In this document: positions 27,918 to 36,809 of the stretch, one piece after another
Numbering within the stretch: the stretch's first letter is position 1
Layout of the letters: each line of letters opens with the position of its first letter
Assembly: GCA_030431055.1 (NCBI GenBank)
Contig: JAUIJA010000005.1
Location: 59,526 to 123,525 of the forward strand
Reading direction: 5' to 3'
DNA: 64,000 bases
Source of the DNA: Bacteroidia bacterium
GTDB lineage: Bacteria > Bacteroidota > Bacteroidia > Flavobacteriales > Flavobacteriaceae
Position numbers and translations under genes: made by a program
The notes under the pieces: generated by a model
What the model was told of the DNA's origin: nothing
The model's database searches: none
Seen by the model: the letters and a program-made list of their open reading frames with translations, nothing else

Positions 27918-27947
27918 TTTGATATATATAAATTATGCTTAATTTTG
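27918..27947 (+). promoter_or_regulatory. promoter of the bamD-omega-coaBC-porD-recN cluster
   Basis: TTTG at 27918-27921 and TAATTTTG at 27940-27947 with an 18-bp spacer, close to the consensus arrangement. Confidence 0.65.
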
Positions 27948-27993
27948 CAGTTGCTTTTTTAGCCGCTGATTTAGCGAAAATTAAAAGATAAAA

Positions 27994-28806
27994 ATGAAGA
28001 AAGTTTTAAGTTCTCTTTTACTAGTTTTAACACTTGTATCATGTAGTGAATATCAAAAAGCACTAAAGAGTGAAGATGCAGGTTTTAAAAGTAAAGTAGC
28101 TGAACAGAAATACAACGAAGGGAAATATAAAAAAGCGCTACGTTTATATGAGCAAATTGCACCTGCATATAAAGGAAAACCTAATGCTGAGCGTATTTTT
28201 TATTTTTATGCAAAATCATATTACGAAACAAAGCAATATTATCTTGCAGGGTACAGATTCGAAAACTTTGTAGCAAGTTACCCTAAAAGTGAAAAGCGTG
28301 AAGAAGCAGCTTTTTTAGCAGCAGAATGTTATTACAGATTATCACCTACTTTTAGTTTAGATCAAGTGGATACTAACAAGGCGCTTGAAAAACTACAAGC
28401 TTTTGTTGATAGATATCCAGAATCGGAATATTTGCCTAAAGCAAATGAATATGTTCAAGATCTAAACGAAAAGCTAGAAGAAAAAGCTTTCGAAATTGCA
28501 AAACAATATCATTTATTAGCAGATTATCGTTATGAATATAATGTAGCTTTAAAAGCTTTAGAAAACTTCATTGAAGATTATCCAGGAACAAAATATAAGG
28601 AAGAAGCAATGTATTACCGATTAGATTCGGCATACAAAATGGCAATTAATAGTGTTCCTCAAAAAAAAGAAGAACGTTTGAATTACGCAAAATCAGCATA
28701 TAATAGTCTGATTAAATTCAAAACAGAAACTGAATTTAAAGAAAAAGCCGATGATATTTTGGCTTCAATTGAAAAAGAATTACAACAATATACAAATAGT
28801 AATTAA
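27994..28806 (+). CDS. bamD: outer membrane protein assembly factor BamD (lipoprotein)
   Basis: 270 residues with lipobox LVSC (Cys 17) and several TPR-like helix pairs, for example YNEGKYKKALRLYEQIAP, YAKSYYETKQYYLAGYRFENFVASYP and ALENFIEDYPGTKY. BamD is the essential lipoprotein of the BAM complex that inserts beta-barrels into the outer membrane. It has its own promoter and is followed by the RNA polymerase omega-like gene four bases later. Confidence 0.92.
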   Translation: MKKVLSSLLLVLTLVSCSEYQKALKSEDAGFKSKVAEQKYNEGKYKKALRLYEQIAPAYKGKPNAERIFYFYAKSYYETKQYYLAGYRFENFVASYPKSEKREEAAFLAAECYYRLSPTFSLDQVDTNKALEKLQAFVDRYPESEYLPKANEYVQDLNEKLEEKAFEIAKQYHLLADYRYEYNVALKALENFIEDYPGTKYKEEAMYYRLDSAYKMAINSVPQKKEERLNYAKSAYNSLIKFKTETEFKEKADDILASIEKELQQYTNSN

Positions 28807-28809
28807 GTC

Positions 28810-29124
28810 ATGGATTTAAAAAATACTACAGCTCCTGTTAACACAGTAACGTATAACAGAGATCAAATTGAAGAGCCTACAGGAAACATTTATGAGGCTA
28901 TTACAATTATGGCTAAAAGAGCAACTCAAATTAACACTGAGATTAAAAAGGAATTAATCGAAAAGTTAGAAGAGTTTGCCACTTACAACGATAGTTTAGA
29001 AGAAATTTTTGAAAACAAAGAGCAAATCGAAGTTTCAAAATTCTACGAAAAGTTACCTAAACCACACGCTTTAGCTGTTAAAGAGTGGTTAGAGGGAAAA
29101 GTTTACCACAGAGAAGCAAAATAA
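28810..29124 (+). CDS. rpoZ: RNA polymerase omega-like (Rpb6-type) subunit
   Basis: 104 residues. The segment GNIYEAITIMAKRATQINTEIK (residues about 25-46) is the conserved omega/Rpb6 helix in its Bacteroidota form, which differs from the E. coli protein. Omega helps assemble and stabilise beta-prime. Located between bamD and coaBC, the position conserved in Flavobacteriia and, for coaBC, parallel to the rpoZ-coaBC linkage seen in other phyla. Confidence 0.85.
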   Translation: MDLKNTTAPVNTVTYNRDQIEEPTGNIYEAITIMAKRATQINTEIKKELIEKLEEFATYNDSLEEIFENKEQIEVSKFYEKLPKPHALAVKEWLEGKVYHREAK

Positions 29125-29131
29125 TTTACAG

Positions 29132-30343
29132 ATGTCTGTTTTAAGCGGAAAAAAAATAATTCTAGGAGTTACTGGAGGTATTGCTGCTTATAAAACAGCA
29201 CATTTAGTAAGACTTTTTATAAAAGCAGGTGCTCAGGTTCGTATTGTAATGACGCCTGCTTCTAAAGATTTTATCACACCTCTTACTTTATCTACACTTT
29301 CCAAAAACCCTGTAGTTTCTGAGTTTTATTCTGAGGAAGAAGAAAACGAGCTATGGAACAATCACGTTGAGTTAGGTCTTTGGGCTGATTTAATGATAAT
29401 TGCGCCAGCAACTGCCAATTCACTTTCGAAAATGGCAAACGGAAATTGTGATAACTTATTAATTGCAACCTATTTATCGGCTAAATGTCCAGTTTATTTT
29501 GCGCCAGCAATGGATTTGGATATGTATAAGCATCCTTCAACTTTAGATAGTTTTTCTAAGCTAAATAAATTTGGGAACATTATGATTCCTGCCGAAAAAG
29601 GAGAATTAGCTAGTGGTTTATCAGGTGAAGGAAGAATGGCAGAGCCTGAAAATATAGTTGCTTTCATTGAAGCTGATATTTTAGAAAAACTTCCATTAAA
29701 AGGTAAAAAAGTTTTAGTTACTGCTGGACCAACGCACGAAGCAATAGATCCTGTTCGTTTTATTGGAAATCATTCTTCAGGAAAAATGGGATTTGATATT
29801 GCAAACGAATTGGCTAATAATGGAGCAGAAGTTATTTTAGTTTCCGGACCAACACATTTAAATGTTTCCAATTCTTCTATTGAATTAATCCGAGTAAAAT
29901 CAGCAGAAGAAATGTATAATGTGTGTCATAATCATTTTGATAATGTTGATGTAGCTATTGCTGCAGCTGCAGTTGCAGATTATCGTCCAAAAAATGTGGC
30001 TTCGCAAAAAATAAAAAAGAATGATGCTGCGTTTATAATAGAGTTAGAAAAAACAAAAGACATTTTAGCATCGCTTGGCGAAAAGAAAAAAAATCAGTTT
30101 TTAATAGGTTTTGCTTTAGAAACAGAAAATGAAATTGAACACGCAAAGCAAAAAATTCAGAAAAAAAACTTAGATTTGATAGTTTTAAATTCGTTAAATG
30201 ATAAAGGTGCAGGTTTTGGTTATCCAACAAATAAAGTAACTTTTATCGATAATAAGGGAAAAATTGAACCTATGGATTTAAAATCTAAAGAAGAAGTAGC
30301 GTTAGATATAGTAACTAAATTAATCCAACATTATAATGCGTAA
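29132..30343 (+). CDS. coaBC: bifunctional phosphopantothenoylcysteine decarboxylase/phosphopantothenate--cysteine ligase
   Basis: Two steps of coenzyme A synthesis in one protein. CoaC half (residues 1-180): flavin-binding GVTGGIAAYKTAHLVR, active-site His in NNHVELGLWADL, and substrate motif PAMDLDMY. CoaB half (about 190-403): VLVTAGPTHEAIDPVRFIGN and the SGKMGFDIA dinucleotide-type fold. Length 403 is standard. It overlaps porD by eight bases. Confidence 0.96.
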   Translation: MSVLSGKKIILGVTGGIAAYKTAHLVRLFIKAGAQVRIVMTPASKDFITPLTLSTLSKNPVVSEFYSEEEENELWNNHVELGLWADLMIIAPATANSLSKMANGNCDNLLIATYLSAKCPVYFAPAMDLDMYKHPSTLDSFSKLNKFGNIMIPAEKGELASGLSGEGRMAEPENIVAFIEADILEKLPLKGKKVLVTAGPTHEAIDPVRFIGNHSSGKMGFDIANELANNGAEVILVSGPTHLNVSNSSIELIRVKSAEEMYNVCHNHFDNVDVAIAAAAVADYRPKNVASQKIKKNDAAFIIELEKTKDILASLGEKKKNQFLIGFALETENEIEHAKQKIQKKNLDLIVLNSLNDKGAGFGYPTNKVTFIDNKGKIEPMDLKSKEEVALDIVTKLIQHYNA

Positions 30344-31226
30344 ATTTTTATCGGTTATACTATTAATTTTTGTTGTCCAATTTTCAATTGGTCAAGAATT
30401 AAATGCAAGCGTTTCTATAAATGCAGATAGAATGACTGATGTAAATCCGCAAATTTTTAAAAACTTAGAAACTAAAGTTCGTGAGTTTTTAAATTCTACA
30501 AAATGGACAAATGAAAAGTATTTGCCAAATGAAAAAATAGAATGTAATTTCTTTATTAACGTTGCTAAATTTAATAACAACAATATTGAAGCAACGCTAC
30601 AAGTACAATCTTCAAGACCAATTTATAATTCAACGTATTCATCGCCAGTTATTAATATTAATGATCAAGATTTTAATTTCAGGTTTTTAGAGTTTGAACA
30701 GTTAATCTATGATCAAAATTCGTTTACATCAAATTTGGTTTCTGTTTTAGCTTTTTATGCGAATGTGATTATTGGTTTAGACAAAGATACTTTTGAAGAA
30801 ATGAGCGGAACAACGTATTTAACCAATGCGTCTAATATTGTGAATGTTGCGCAAACTTCGGGTTATGCTGGTTGGTCGCAAAATGCTAAAAGCAATAATA
30901 ATCGTTATTTTTTAATAACCGATTTACTTTCAAATACATATACATCTTACAGAAAAGCGCTATACATTTATCATAACGAGGGTTTAGATGTAATGTATAA
31001 TAATCCAAAAGAAGGAAAAGAAGTAATTACAAATTCAATTTCTGAATTAGCTAAAATTCAAAAAGTAAGACCAAATGCTATTTTAACGCGAGGATTTTTT
31101 GATGCTAAAACCGATGAAATTGTTCAAATTTTTACTGGCGGACCAACAACTAATAACGCAAATTTACTTGAAACACTAAATAGAATTTCGCCTTTAAATT
31201 CTAGAAAGTGGAATAAAATTCGTTAA
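30336..31226 (+). CDS. porD: DUF4835 family protein, probable type IX secretion-associated PorD
   Basis: 296 residues with a Sec signal peptide ending FSIGQ. Blocks such as IYNSTYSSPVININDQDFNF and SYRKALYIYHNEGLDVMY, with the end SPLNSRKWNKI, match the DUF4835 family, which databases link to PorD of the T9SS. Its exact role in secretion is not settled. The genome uses T9SS (a sorting domain is visible elsewhere in this window), which fits. Cotranscribed with coaBC and recN. Confidence 0.8.
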   Translation: MRKFLSVILLIFVVQFSIGQELNASVSINADRMTDVNPQIFKNLETKVREFLNSTKWTNEKYLPNEKIECNFFINVAKFNNNNIEATLQVQSSRPIYNSTYSSPVININDQDFNFRFLEFEQLIYDQNSFTSNLVSVLAFYANVIIGLDKDTFEEMSGTTYLTNASNIVNVAQTSGYAGWSQNAKSNNNRYFLITDLLSNTYTSYRKALYIYHNEGLDVMYNNPKEGKEVITNSISELAKIQKVRPNAILTRGFFDAKTDEIVQIFTGGPTTNNANLLETLNRISPLNSRKWNKIR

Positions 31227-31237
31227 TTTTATACTAC

Positions 31238-32887
31238 ATGCTTTTATCGCTTTCGATTAAAAATTATGCTTTAATAGAATCGTTAGAAATTGACTTTTCT
31301 AATAAATTTTCTATTATAACTGGTGAAACTGGTGCTGGAAAATCTATATTATTAGGCGCATTAGGATTGGTTTTAGGCAAAAGAGCAGATTTGAATTCAT
31401 TAAAAGATAACGAAGTTAAATGCGTAATCGAAGCGCAGTTTTTAATTGCTAACTATAATCTTCAATCGGTTTTTGAAGAGAATGACTTCGATTATGAAGA
31501 TTTAACGATTATAAGACGAGAAATTTTGCCTTCAGGTAAATCCAGAGCTTTTGTAAATGATAGTCCGGTAAATTTATCGGGTTTACAGCAATTAGCCGAT
31601 TATCTTATCGATATTCACTCGCAACACGAAACTAGAGATTTAACTGAAGAAAGTTACCAAATTAACATTTTAGATAATGTTGCTGGTTTAAGTGATTTAG
31701 TAAAATCTTTCAGAGTTCAGTTATCTGAATTAAAAAAACTTCAAAAAGAATTTGATAAAGCGAAAAGTGAAAAAGAAAGCTTAGCAAAAGAGCAAGAATA
31801 CAATTCTTTTTTATTCCGAGAACTTGAAGAAGCAAATTTGCAACCTAGCGAACAAGAAGGATTAGAAGAAGAGCTTGAGCAACTTAATAACGTCGAACTT
31901 ATTAAGGAAAATCTAGATAAAGCAATTGCAATTTCAAATGAAGAAGAAATAGGTGTTTTAACTAATTTAAACGAAATAAAAACCGCATTAAATCGATTGG
32001 CTGGTTTTTCAAAAGAATATAAAGATTTACACGAAAGAATTTCTAGTGTTTTAATCGAATTTCAAGATATTTCAGATGAATCTTTTTCACTTTCTGAAAA
32101 AGTTTTAAATGATCCAGAAAGATTAGAGTTTGTTAATAATAAATTGCAAACTATTTATAATCTACAACAAAAACACCAAGTAAAATCAGTAAATGAATTG
32201 ATTGAAATAAGAGATGTTTTAGATGAAAAAGTTCAAAAATCAGATAATATTGATCAATTACTTCAGAAGTTAGAAAAGCAAGTTGAAGAGAAGAATGTTG
32301 AAGTAGAAAAATTGGCTCAAGAATTAACAAAAAAACGAATTGAAATTGCTCCAAAAGTTTCAAATCAAATTATTGATATTATTTCCCAACTTGGTTTGCC
32401 AGACGCTCAAGTAGTTTTTGAGATTACTAAAGGAAAGTTGAATGTATTTGGTCAAGACGAAGTGAGCTTGAATTTTTCTGCAAATAAAGGGATTAATTTA
32501 GGACCAATTAAAAAGGTTGCTTCTGGAGGAGAAATGTCTAGAATAATGCTAGCGGTTAAATCTATTTTAGCAAAATATTCAAGTTTGCCAACAATAATTT
32601 TTGATGAAATCGATACTGGAGTTTCGGGTGAAATTGCATTAAAAATGGGCGAAATCATGAACGAAATGAGCCAAAGTATGCAAGTTTTTGCCATTACACA
32701 TTTACCTCAAATTGCGGCAAAAGGAAACCAGCACTATAAAGTTTTTAAATATAATGTAGCTGAAACTACAGTTTCAGAACTAAAATTACTTTCAAATGAT
32801 GAAAGAATCGTAGAAATTGCCGAAATGCTTTCGGGTAAAAATATTTCCGATTCAGCGATGATTCATGCTAAAAGTTTATTGAACTAA
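31238..32887 (+). CDS. recN: DNA repair protein RecN
   Basis: SMC-like ATPase of double-strand break repair. N-terminal Walker A GETGAGKSILLGALGLVLGK (residues about 28-47), long coiled coil (about 150-360), and C-terminal signature ASGGEMSRIMLAVKSIL with Walker B TIIFDEIDTGVSG and the H-loop ITHLPQIA. Length 549 is typical. It starts 11 bases after porD. Confidence 0.96.
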   Translation: MLLSLSIKNYALIESLEIDFSNKFSIITGETGAGKSILLGALGLVLGKRADLNSLKDNEVKCVIEAQFLIANYNLQSVFEENDFDYEDLTIIRREILPSGKSRAFVNDSPVNLSGLQQLADYLIDIHSQHETRDLTEESYQINILDNVAGLSDLVKSFRVQLSELKKLQKEFDKAKSEKESLAKEQEYNSFLFRELEEANLQPSEQEGLEEELEQLNNVELIKENLDKAIAISNEEEIGVLTNLNEIKTALNRLAGFSKEYKDLHERISSVLIEFQDISDESFSLSEKVLNDPERLEFVNNKLQTIYNLQQKHQVKSVNELIEIRDVLDEKVQKSDNIDQLLQKLEKQVEEKNVEVEKLAQELTKKRIEIAPKVSNQIIDIISQLGLPDAQVVFEITKGKLNVFGQDEVSLNFSANKGINLGPIKKVASGGEMSRIMLAVKSILAKYSSLPTIIFDEIDTGVSGEIALKMGEIMNEMSQSMQVFAITHLPQIAAKGNQHYKVFKYNVAETTVSELKLLSNDERIVEIAEMLSGKNISDSAMIHAKSLLN

Positions 32888-32893
32888 TTTTAT

Positions 32894-32901
32894 TACATTT
32901 G
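32894..32901 (+). promoter_or_regulatory. -7 promoter box of fabI
   Basis: TACATTTG matches TAnnTTTG and gives a leader of about 30 nt. A longer reading of the gene would start at a TTG that lies inside this box, so the ATG at 32938 is preferred. Confidence 0.55.
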
Positions 32902-32937
32902 TTCTACAAATTAAGACAAACATTAAACCAAACAAAT

Positions 32938-33750
32938 ATGTATAATTTATTAAAAGGTAAAAGAGGAATTATATTCGGAGCTTTAGATGAAAATTCTATT
33001 GCTTGGAAAACGGCAGAAAGAGTTCATGAAGAAGGCGGTTCTTTTGTGTTAACAAACGCGCCTATTGCTATGCGTATGGGAACAATCAACCAGTTGGCTG
33101 AAAAAACAGGTTCTCAAGTTATTCCTGCAGATGCTACTAATCTAGAAGATTTAGAAAACCTTGTTGATAAAGCAATGGAAATCCTAGGAGGTAAAATCGA
33201 TTTTGTTTTGCATTCTATCGGAATGTCGGTAAACGTTCGTAAAGGAAATCATTATACTGAACAAAATTATGATTTCACTCATAAAGGATGGGATGTTTCT
33301 GCAGTTTCATTTCATAAAGTAATGCAAGTGCTTTATAAGAAAGATGCAATGTCTGAATGGGGAAGTATTGTTGCCCTAACTTATATGGCAGCTCAAAGAG
33401 TTTTTCCAGATTATAACGATATGGCTGATAATAAAGCATATTTAGAATCAATAGCTAGAAGTTTTGGTTATTTTTTCGGAAAAGATAAAAAAGTAAGAGT
33501 AAATACAATTTCACAATCACCAACACCTACTACTGCTGGACAAGGAGTTAAAGGTTTTGATGGTTTTATCGCTTATGCAGATAAAATGTCACCATTAGGA
33601 AATGCAACAGCTTTAGATTGTGCAAATTATACAGTTTCATTATTCTCTGATTTAACAAAACGTGTAACATTACAAAATCTTTATAATGACGGAGGCTTCT
33701 CTAATATGGGAGTAAGTCAAGAAGTTATGGAAGCTTTCGTAAAAGAATAG
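32938..33750 (+). CDS. fabI: enoyl-[acyl-carrier-protein] reductase (NADH), FabI type
   Basis: Last step of the fatty acid elongation cycle. FabI-type SDR features: GKRGIIFGALDENSIAWKTA (cofactor site, residues about 6-25), LHSIGMS, and the catalytic pair Tyr and Lys in DYNDMADNKAYLE with FabI spacing (YxxxxxxK). The loop SQSPTPTTAGQGVKGFDGF corresponds to the flexible substrate-binding loop. 270 residues. Followed by a strong terminator. Confidence 0.92.
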   Translation: MYNLLKGKRGIIFGALDENSIAWKTAERVHEEGGSFVLTNAPIAMRMGTINQLAEKTGSQVIPADATNLEDLENLVDKAMEILGGKIDFVLHSIGMSVNVRKGNHYTEQNYDFTHKGWDVSAVSFHKVMQVLYKKDAMSEWGSIVALTYMAAQRVFPDYNDMADNKAYLESIARSFGYFFGKDKKVRVNTISQSPTPTTAGQGVKGFDGFIAYADKMSPLGNATALDCANYTVSLFSDLTKRVTLQNLYNDGGFSNMGVSQEVMEAFVKE

Positions 33751-33810
33751 TCATATAAAGTTAATAAATAGTTGTAGATATTTTTATAACAATTTTCTGA
33801 CAATTTGTTA

Positions 33811-33846
33811 AACGCCTGTCTATGAGTAGATAGGCGTTGTTTTTTA
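33811..33846 (+). terminator. terminator after fabI
   Basis: 12-bp arms AACGCCTGTCTA and TAGATAGGCGTT (one G-T pair), TGAG loop, then GTTTTTTT. Confidence 0.9.
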
Positions 33847-33945
33847 TCGATAAAAACAAACTTTTTAACGATTGTACGTTAAGAGAATTTTAAAAGTATT
33901 TAAAAATACTGTAAATTAGCATATTAAATATAACAAACCATAAAT

Positions 33946-36726
33946 ATGATGAAAAAAATTACTTTTATGCTAACGATTTTATTTTCGTTAGTTTTAACAA
34001 ACGCATTTGCACAAGGAAGTTGTGCTACTGCAGTTCCACTTACTCCGGGAACCCAGCAGTGTGGAGATACATCTAGTGGAGCAGATGTATATGATAATAA
34101 TACTTGTTTAGGAAGTTATGATGGTGGAGATGATTATATCTTCTCTTATGTGGCTTCTGCAACTGGAGAAACTTTAACATTAGATTTAACAGGGGTTGCT
34201 GGTTGGACAGGTTTTGCCATGAGTGATGACTGTCCAGATGTAGCTCACAATTGTTTTGGTTCAGCAACTACTACATCAGCTGGAGATATTAATTTTACTT
34301 CAGATCCCTTGACTTCAGGTGTAACATATTATATTCATATATCTACATGGCCATCACCACAGAGTACAGCTTTTTGTTTGGATGCTGTTGTAAATCCAGC
34401 GCCTACTTGTATTGATCCTGATACTTTTGCTTCAAGTAATGTTACAACAAATACAGTTGATTTATCTTGGAACGATCCTTCTGGAACTCAATTCGATTTT
34501 GAATACGTAGTTCAAGCAGCAGGTGTAGGTACACCAGCAGGTTCAGGAGTTGCTGTAGGAGCGACATCAGCTACAGGTATTTCAACAGAAGTAGATACAA
34601 CTCCATTAGCGCCAGCTACAGATTATGAAGCTTGGGTAAGAGCAGACTGTGGCGGTGGAGATTTTAGTGCATGGGTTGGACCAATTAACTTTACAACTTT
34701 ATGTGATGTGTATACCGTACCTTCATTAGAAGACTTTACGACTTATGTTCCTAGTTGTTGGGAAGAAGCAGATAATGGAGATTTAACTGCTGGTCCTGCA
34801 ACATTTGGTACTAGTTCTTGGGTAGCTGATGGTTTTGCTAATGATGGTACTACTGGTGCTGCTAGAATTGAAATTTGGCAAGCTACTTTAAATGATTGGA
34901 TTTTATCCCCTACTTATGCTATTCCAGCAACAGGATATGAATTAAAATTCAATGCAGCAGTAACACAATGGAATACAACTGCAGCTCCAACTAACCCATG
35001 GGAGGCAGACGATGTTGTTGAGGTTTTAATCTCTACAACAGGAACAACAAACTGGACTGTTTTATATACTTATAATGATGGTAATGTACCGTCTAATACA
35101 GGTGATATTAATATTATAGATTTAGATGCTTATGCAGGACAAAATGTTCGTTTTGCATTTAGAGTACTTGAAGGAGCTGCAAATGGTTCTGCTGATCTTA
35201 ATTTCTATTTTGATGATTTTGAAGTAAGAATGACACCTTCTTGTGTTGAGCCAGATACATTTGCTGCAAGTAACGTAACAACAAATACTGTAGATTTGTC
35301 ATGGAATGATCCTTCAGGAGTTCAATTTGATTTTGAATATGTAGTTCAAGCTTCTGGTGTTGGTACACCAGCAGGTTCAGGAGTTGCTGTAGGAGCGACA
35401 TCAGCTACAGGTATTTCAACAGAAGTAGATACAACTCCTTTAGCGCCAGCTACAGATTATGAAGCTTGGGTACGAGCAGACTGTGGAGGAGGTGATTACA
35501 GTGCATGGGTTGGTCCTATTTACTTTACTACCAATATTGAAGTAGTTTGTGGTACACCTGTAAATACAAATTATTGTTATACTGATAATGATACAACATC
35601 ATGGACATTCACTTCTGATACAGGAGATCCTTTAAGAGTAACTTTTAATGCTGGTGAAGTAGAAAATACTTGGGATGAGTTAATCGTTCTTGACTCTGAT
35701 GGAGTAACTGAATTATATAATGGTTATGGAGCTTCAGGAGATTTAACTGGTCTTACTTTTGATTCAACTGGTGATACAATTACCGTAATGATTTCGTCTG
35801 ATGGTTCAACAAATTGTGGAGGTTCAGGTTATACACCTTGGGATTTCGATGTTGCATGTGCTACATGTGTTAATCCTACGGTTAATTTTACAGTTGTTGA
35901 AGATTGTGGTAACAGTCAATTCTCTATTGATGTTGATGTAACTGATTTAGGTACAGCAACTTCAGTAACTATTACTGATGGAACTACTACATTAACAAAT
36001 ATTAGTGCTACTGGTGTTCAGAGTTTTGGACCTTATCCTGTTGGAACACCAATTTCAATTGATGTAAATAATGAGCAAGATGCGTCTTGTTTTGTTACTT
36101 CAGGCTCTTTAGTTGATGCTTGTCCAGCTGTTAATGATGACTGTGCAAATGCAATTCAAGTAAGCTGTGGAGGAACATATACTGGAGATACGACATTAGC
36201 TACAGATTCAGGTAGTAATACTTCAGCAGATGTATGGTATTATTATGATGGAGCTGCAGGTGATATTACTGCAAGCTTATGTACAAATACTTCATTTGAT
36301 ACTATGATTAGAATTTTTGACGCCTGTGGAGGTGCTGAAATAATTTCAAATGATGATGCTTGTAGTACACAATCTGAAGTAACGTTTACAGCAAATGGAA
36401 CTTCTACTTATTATATTATGGTTGAAGGTTTTGGTACTAACGAAGGAGCTTTTGAATTAAATGTTTCTTGTGTGTTGAGTGAAAATTCATTCGATTCGAA
36501 TTCATTCGCAGCGTATCCTAATCCAGTTAAAAATGTATTAACGTTAGAATATTCAAATGAAATTTCTAGTGTTAGCGTATTTAACATGTTAGGTCAAGAA
36601 GTATTATCAAGAACTATCGATGCTACTTCAACTCAAATTGATATGTCTCAATTAAATGCAGGTACTTATTTAGTAAATGTAACTTCAGGAGATATACAAA
36701 AAACAATTAAAGTTGTAAAACAATAA
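33946..36726 (+). CDS. secreted multidomain surface protein with type IX sorting domain
   Basis: 926 residues. Signal peptide (MKKITFMLTILFSLVLTNAFAQ), a pre-peptidase-like beta domain (about 25-150), a fibronectin III domain (about 152-252), a MAM/choice-of-anchor-like domain (about 258-420), a second FnIII domain (about 425-530), a CUB-like domain (about 535-640), a linker, a second pre-peptidase-like domain (about 730-840), and a C-terminal T9SS type A sorting domain (FAAYPNPVKNVLTLEY to the final KTIKVVKQ). The sorting domain implies export through the T9SS and attachment to the surface or release. No catalytic domain is seen; adhesion is a guess. The two FnIII copies are nearly identical in DNA. 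Confidence 0.88.
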   Translation: MMKKITFMLTILFSLVLTNAFAQGSCATAVPLTPGTQQCGDTSSGADVYDNNTCLGSYDGGDDYIFSYVASATGETLTLDLTGVAGWTGFAMSDDCPDVAHNCFGSATTTSAGDINFTSDPLTSGVTYYIHISTWPSPQSTAFCLDAVVNPAPTCIDPDTFASSNVTTNTVDLSWNDPSGTQFDFEYVVQAAGVGTPAGSGVAVGATSATGISTEVDTTPLAPATDYEAWVRADCGGGDFSAWVGPINFTTLCDVYTVPSLEDFTTYVPSCWEEADNGDLTAGPATFGTSSWVADGFANDGTTGAARIEIWQATLNDWILSPTYAIPATGYELKFNAAVTQWNTTAAPTNPWEADDVVEVLISTTGTTNWTVLYTYNDGNVPSNTGDINIIDLDAYAGQNVRFAFRVLEGAANGSADLNFYFDDFEVRMTPSCVEPDTFAASNVTTNTVDLSWNDPSGVQFDFEYVVQASGVGTPAGSGVAVGATSATGISTEVDTTPLAPATDYEAWVRADCGGGDYSAWVGPIYFTTNIEVVCGTPVNTNYCYTDNDTTSWTFTSDTGDPLRVTFNAGEVENTWDELIVLDSDGVTELYNGYGASGDLTGLTFDSTGDTITVMISSDGSTNCGGSGYTPWDFDVACATCVNPTVNFTVVEDCGNSQFSIDVDVTDLGTATSVTITDGTTTLTNISATGVQSFGPYPVGTPISIDVNNEQDASCFVTSGSLVDACPAVNDDCANAIQVSCGGTYTGDTTLATDSGSNTSADVWYYYDGAAGDITASLCTNTSFDTMIRIFDACGGAEIISNDDACSTQSEVTFTANGTSTYYIMVEGFGTNEGAFELNVSCVLSENSFDSNSFAAYPNPVKNVLTLEYSNEISSVSVFNMLGQEVLSRTIDATSTQIDMSQLNAGTYLVNVTSGDIQKTIKVVKQ
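34528..34638 (+). repeat. first copy of a 111-bp near-identical direct repeat (FnIII domain)
   Basis: Matches 35362-35472 at 110 of 111 positions by eye; the single difference is A versus T at a third codon position. The encoded fibronectin III halves are identical over this stretch. Confidence 0.85.
35362..35472 (+). repeat. second copy of the 111-bp direct repeat (FnIII domain)
   Basis: Offset 834 bp from the first copy. DNA identity this high between domains of one gene, with more divergence outside the stretch, points to recent duplication or gene conversion. Confidence 0.85.
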
Positions 36727-36750
36727 TTGTAAACTAAATATAAAATGTTA

Positions 36751-36782
36751 AGTCCCGATTTATTCGGGACTTTTCTTTTTTA
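36751..36782 (+). terminator. terminator after the T9SS surface protein gene
   Basis: Arms AGTCCCGA and TCGGGACT, loop TTTAT, followed by TTTCTTTTTT. Confidence 0.9.
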
Positions 36783-36786
36783 AGAG

Positions 36787-36794
36787 TATATTTG
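36787..36794 (+). promoter_or_regulatory. -7 promoter box of the glycosyltransferase-coaE transcript
   Basis: TATATTTG, 15 bases before the ATG at 36810. Confidence 0.5.
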
Positions 36795-36809
36795 ATAAAA
36801 TTTTATTAA

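Noticed and set aside
32899..32937. Upstream TTG start for fabI
   Set aside because: It lies inside the -7 box TACATTTG; MYNLLKGKRG is the expected N-terminus.
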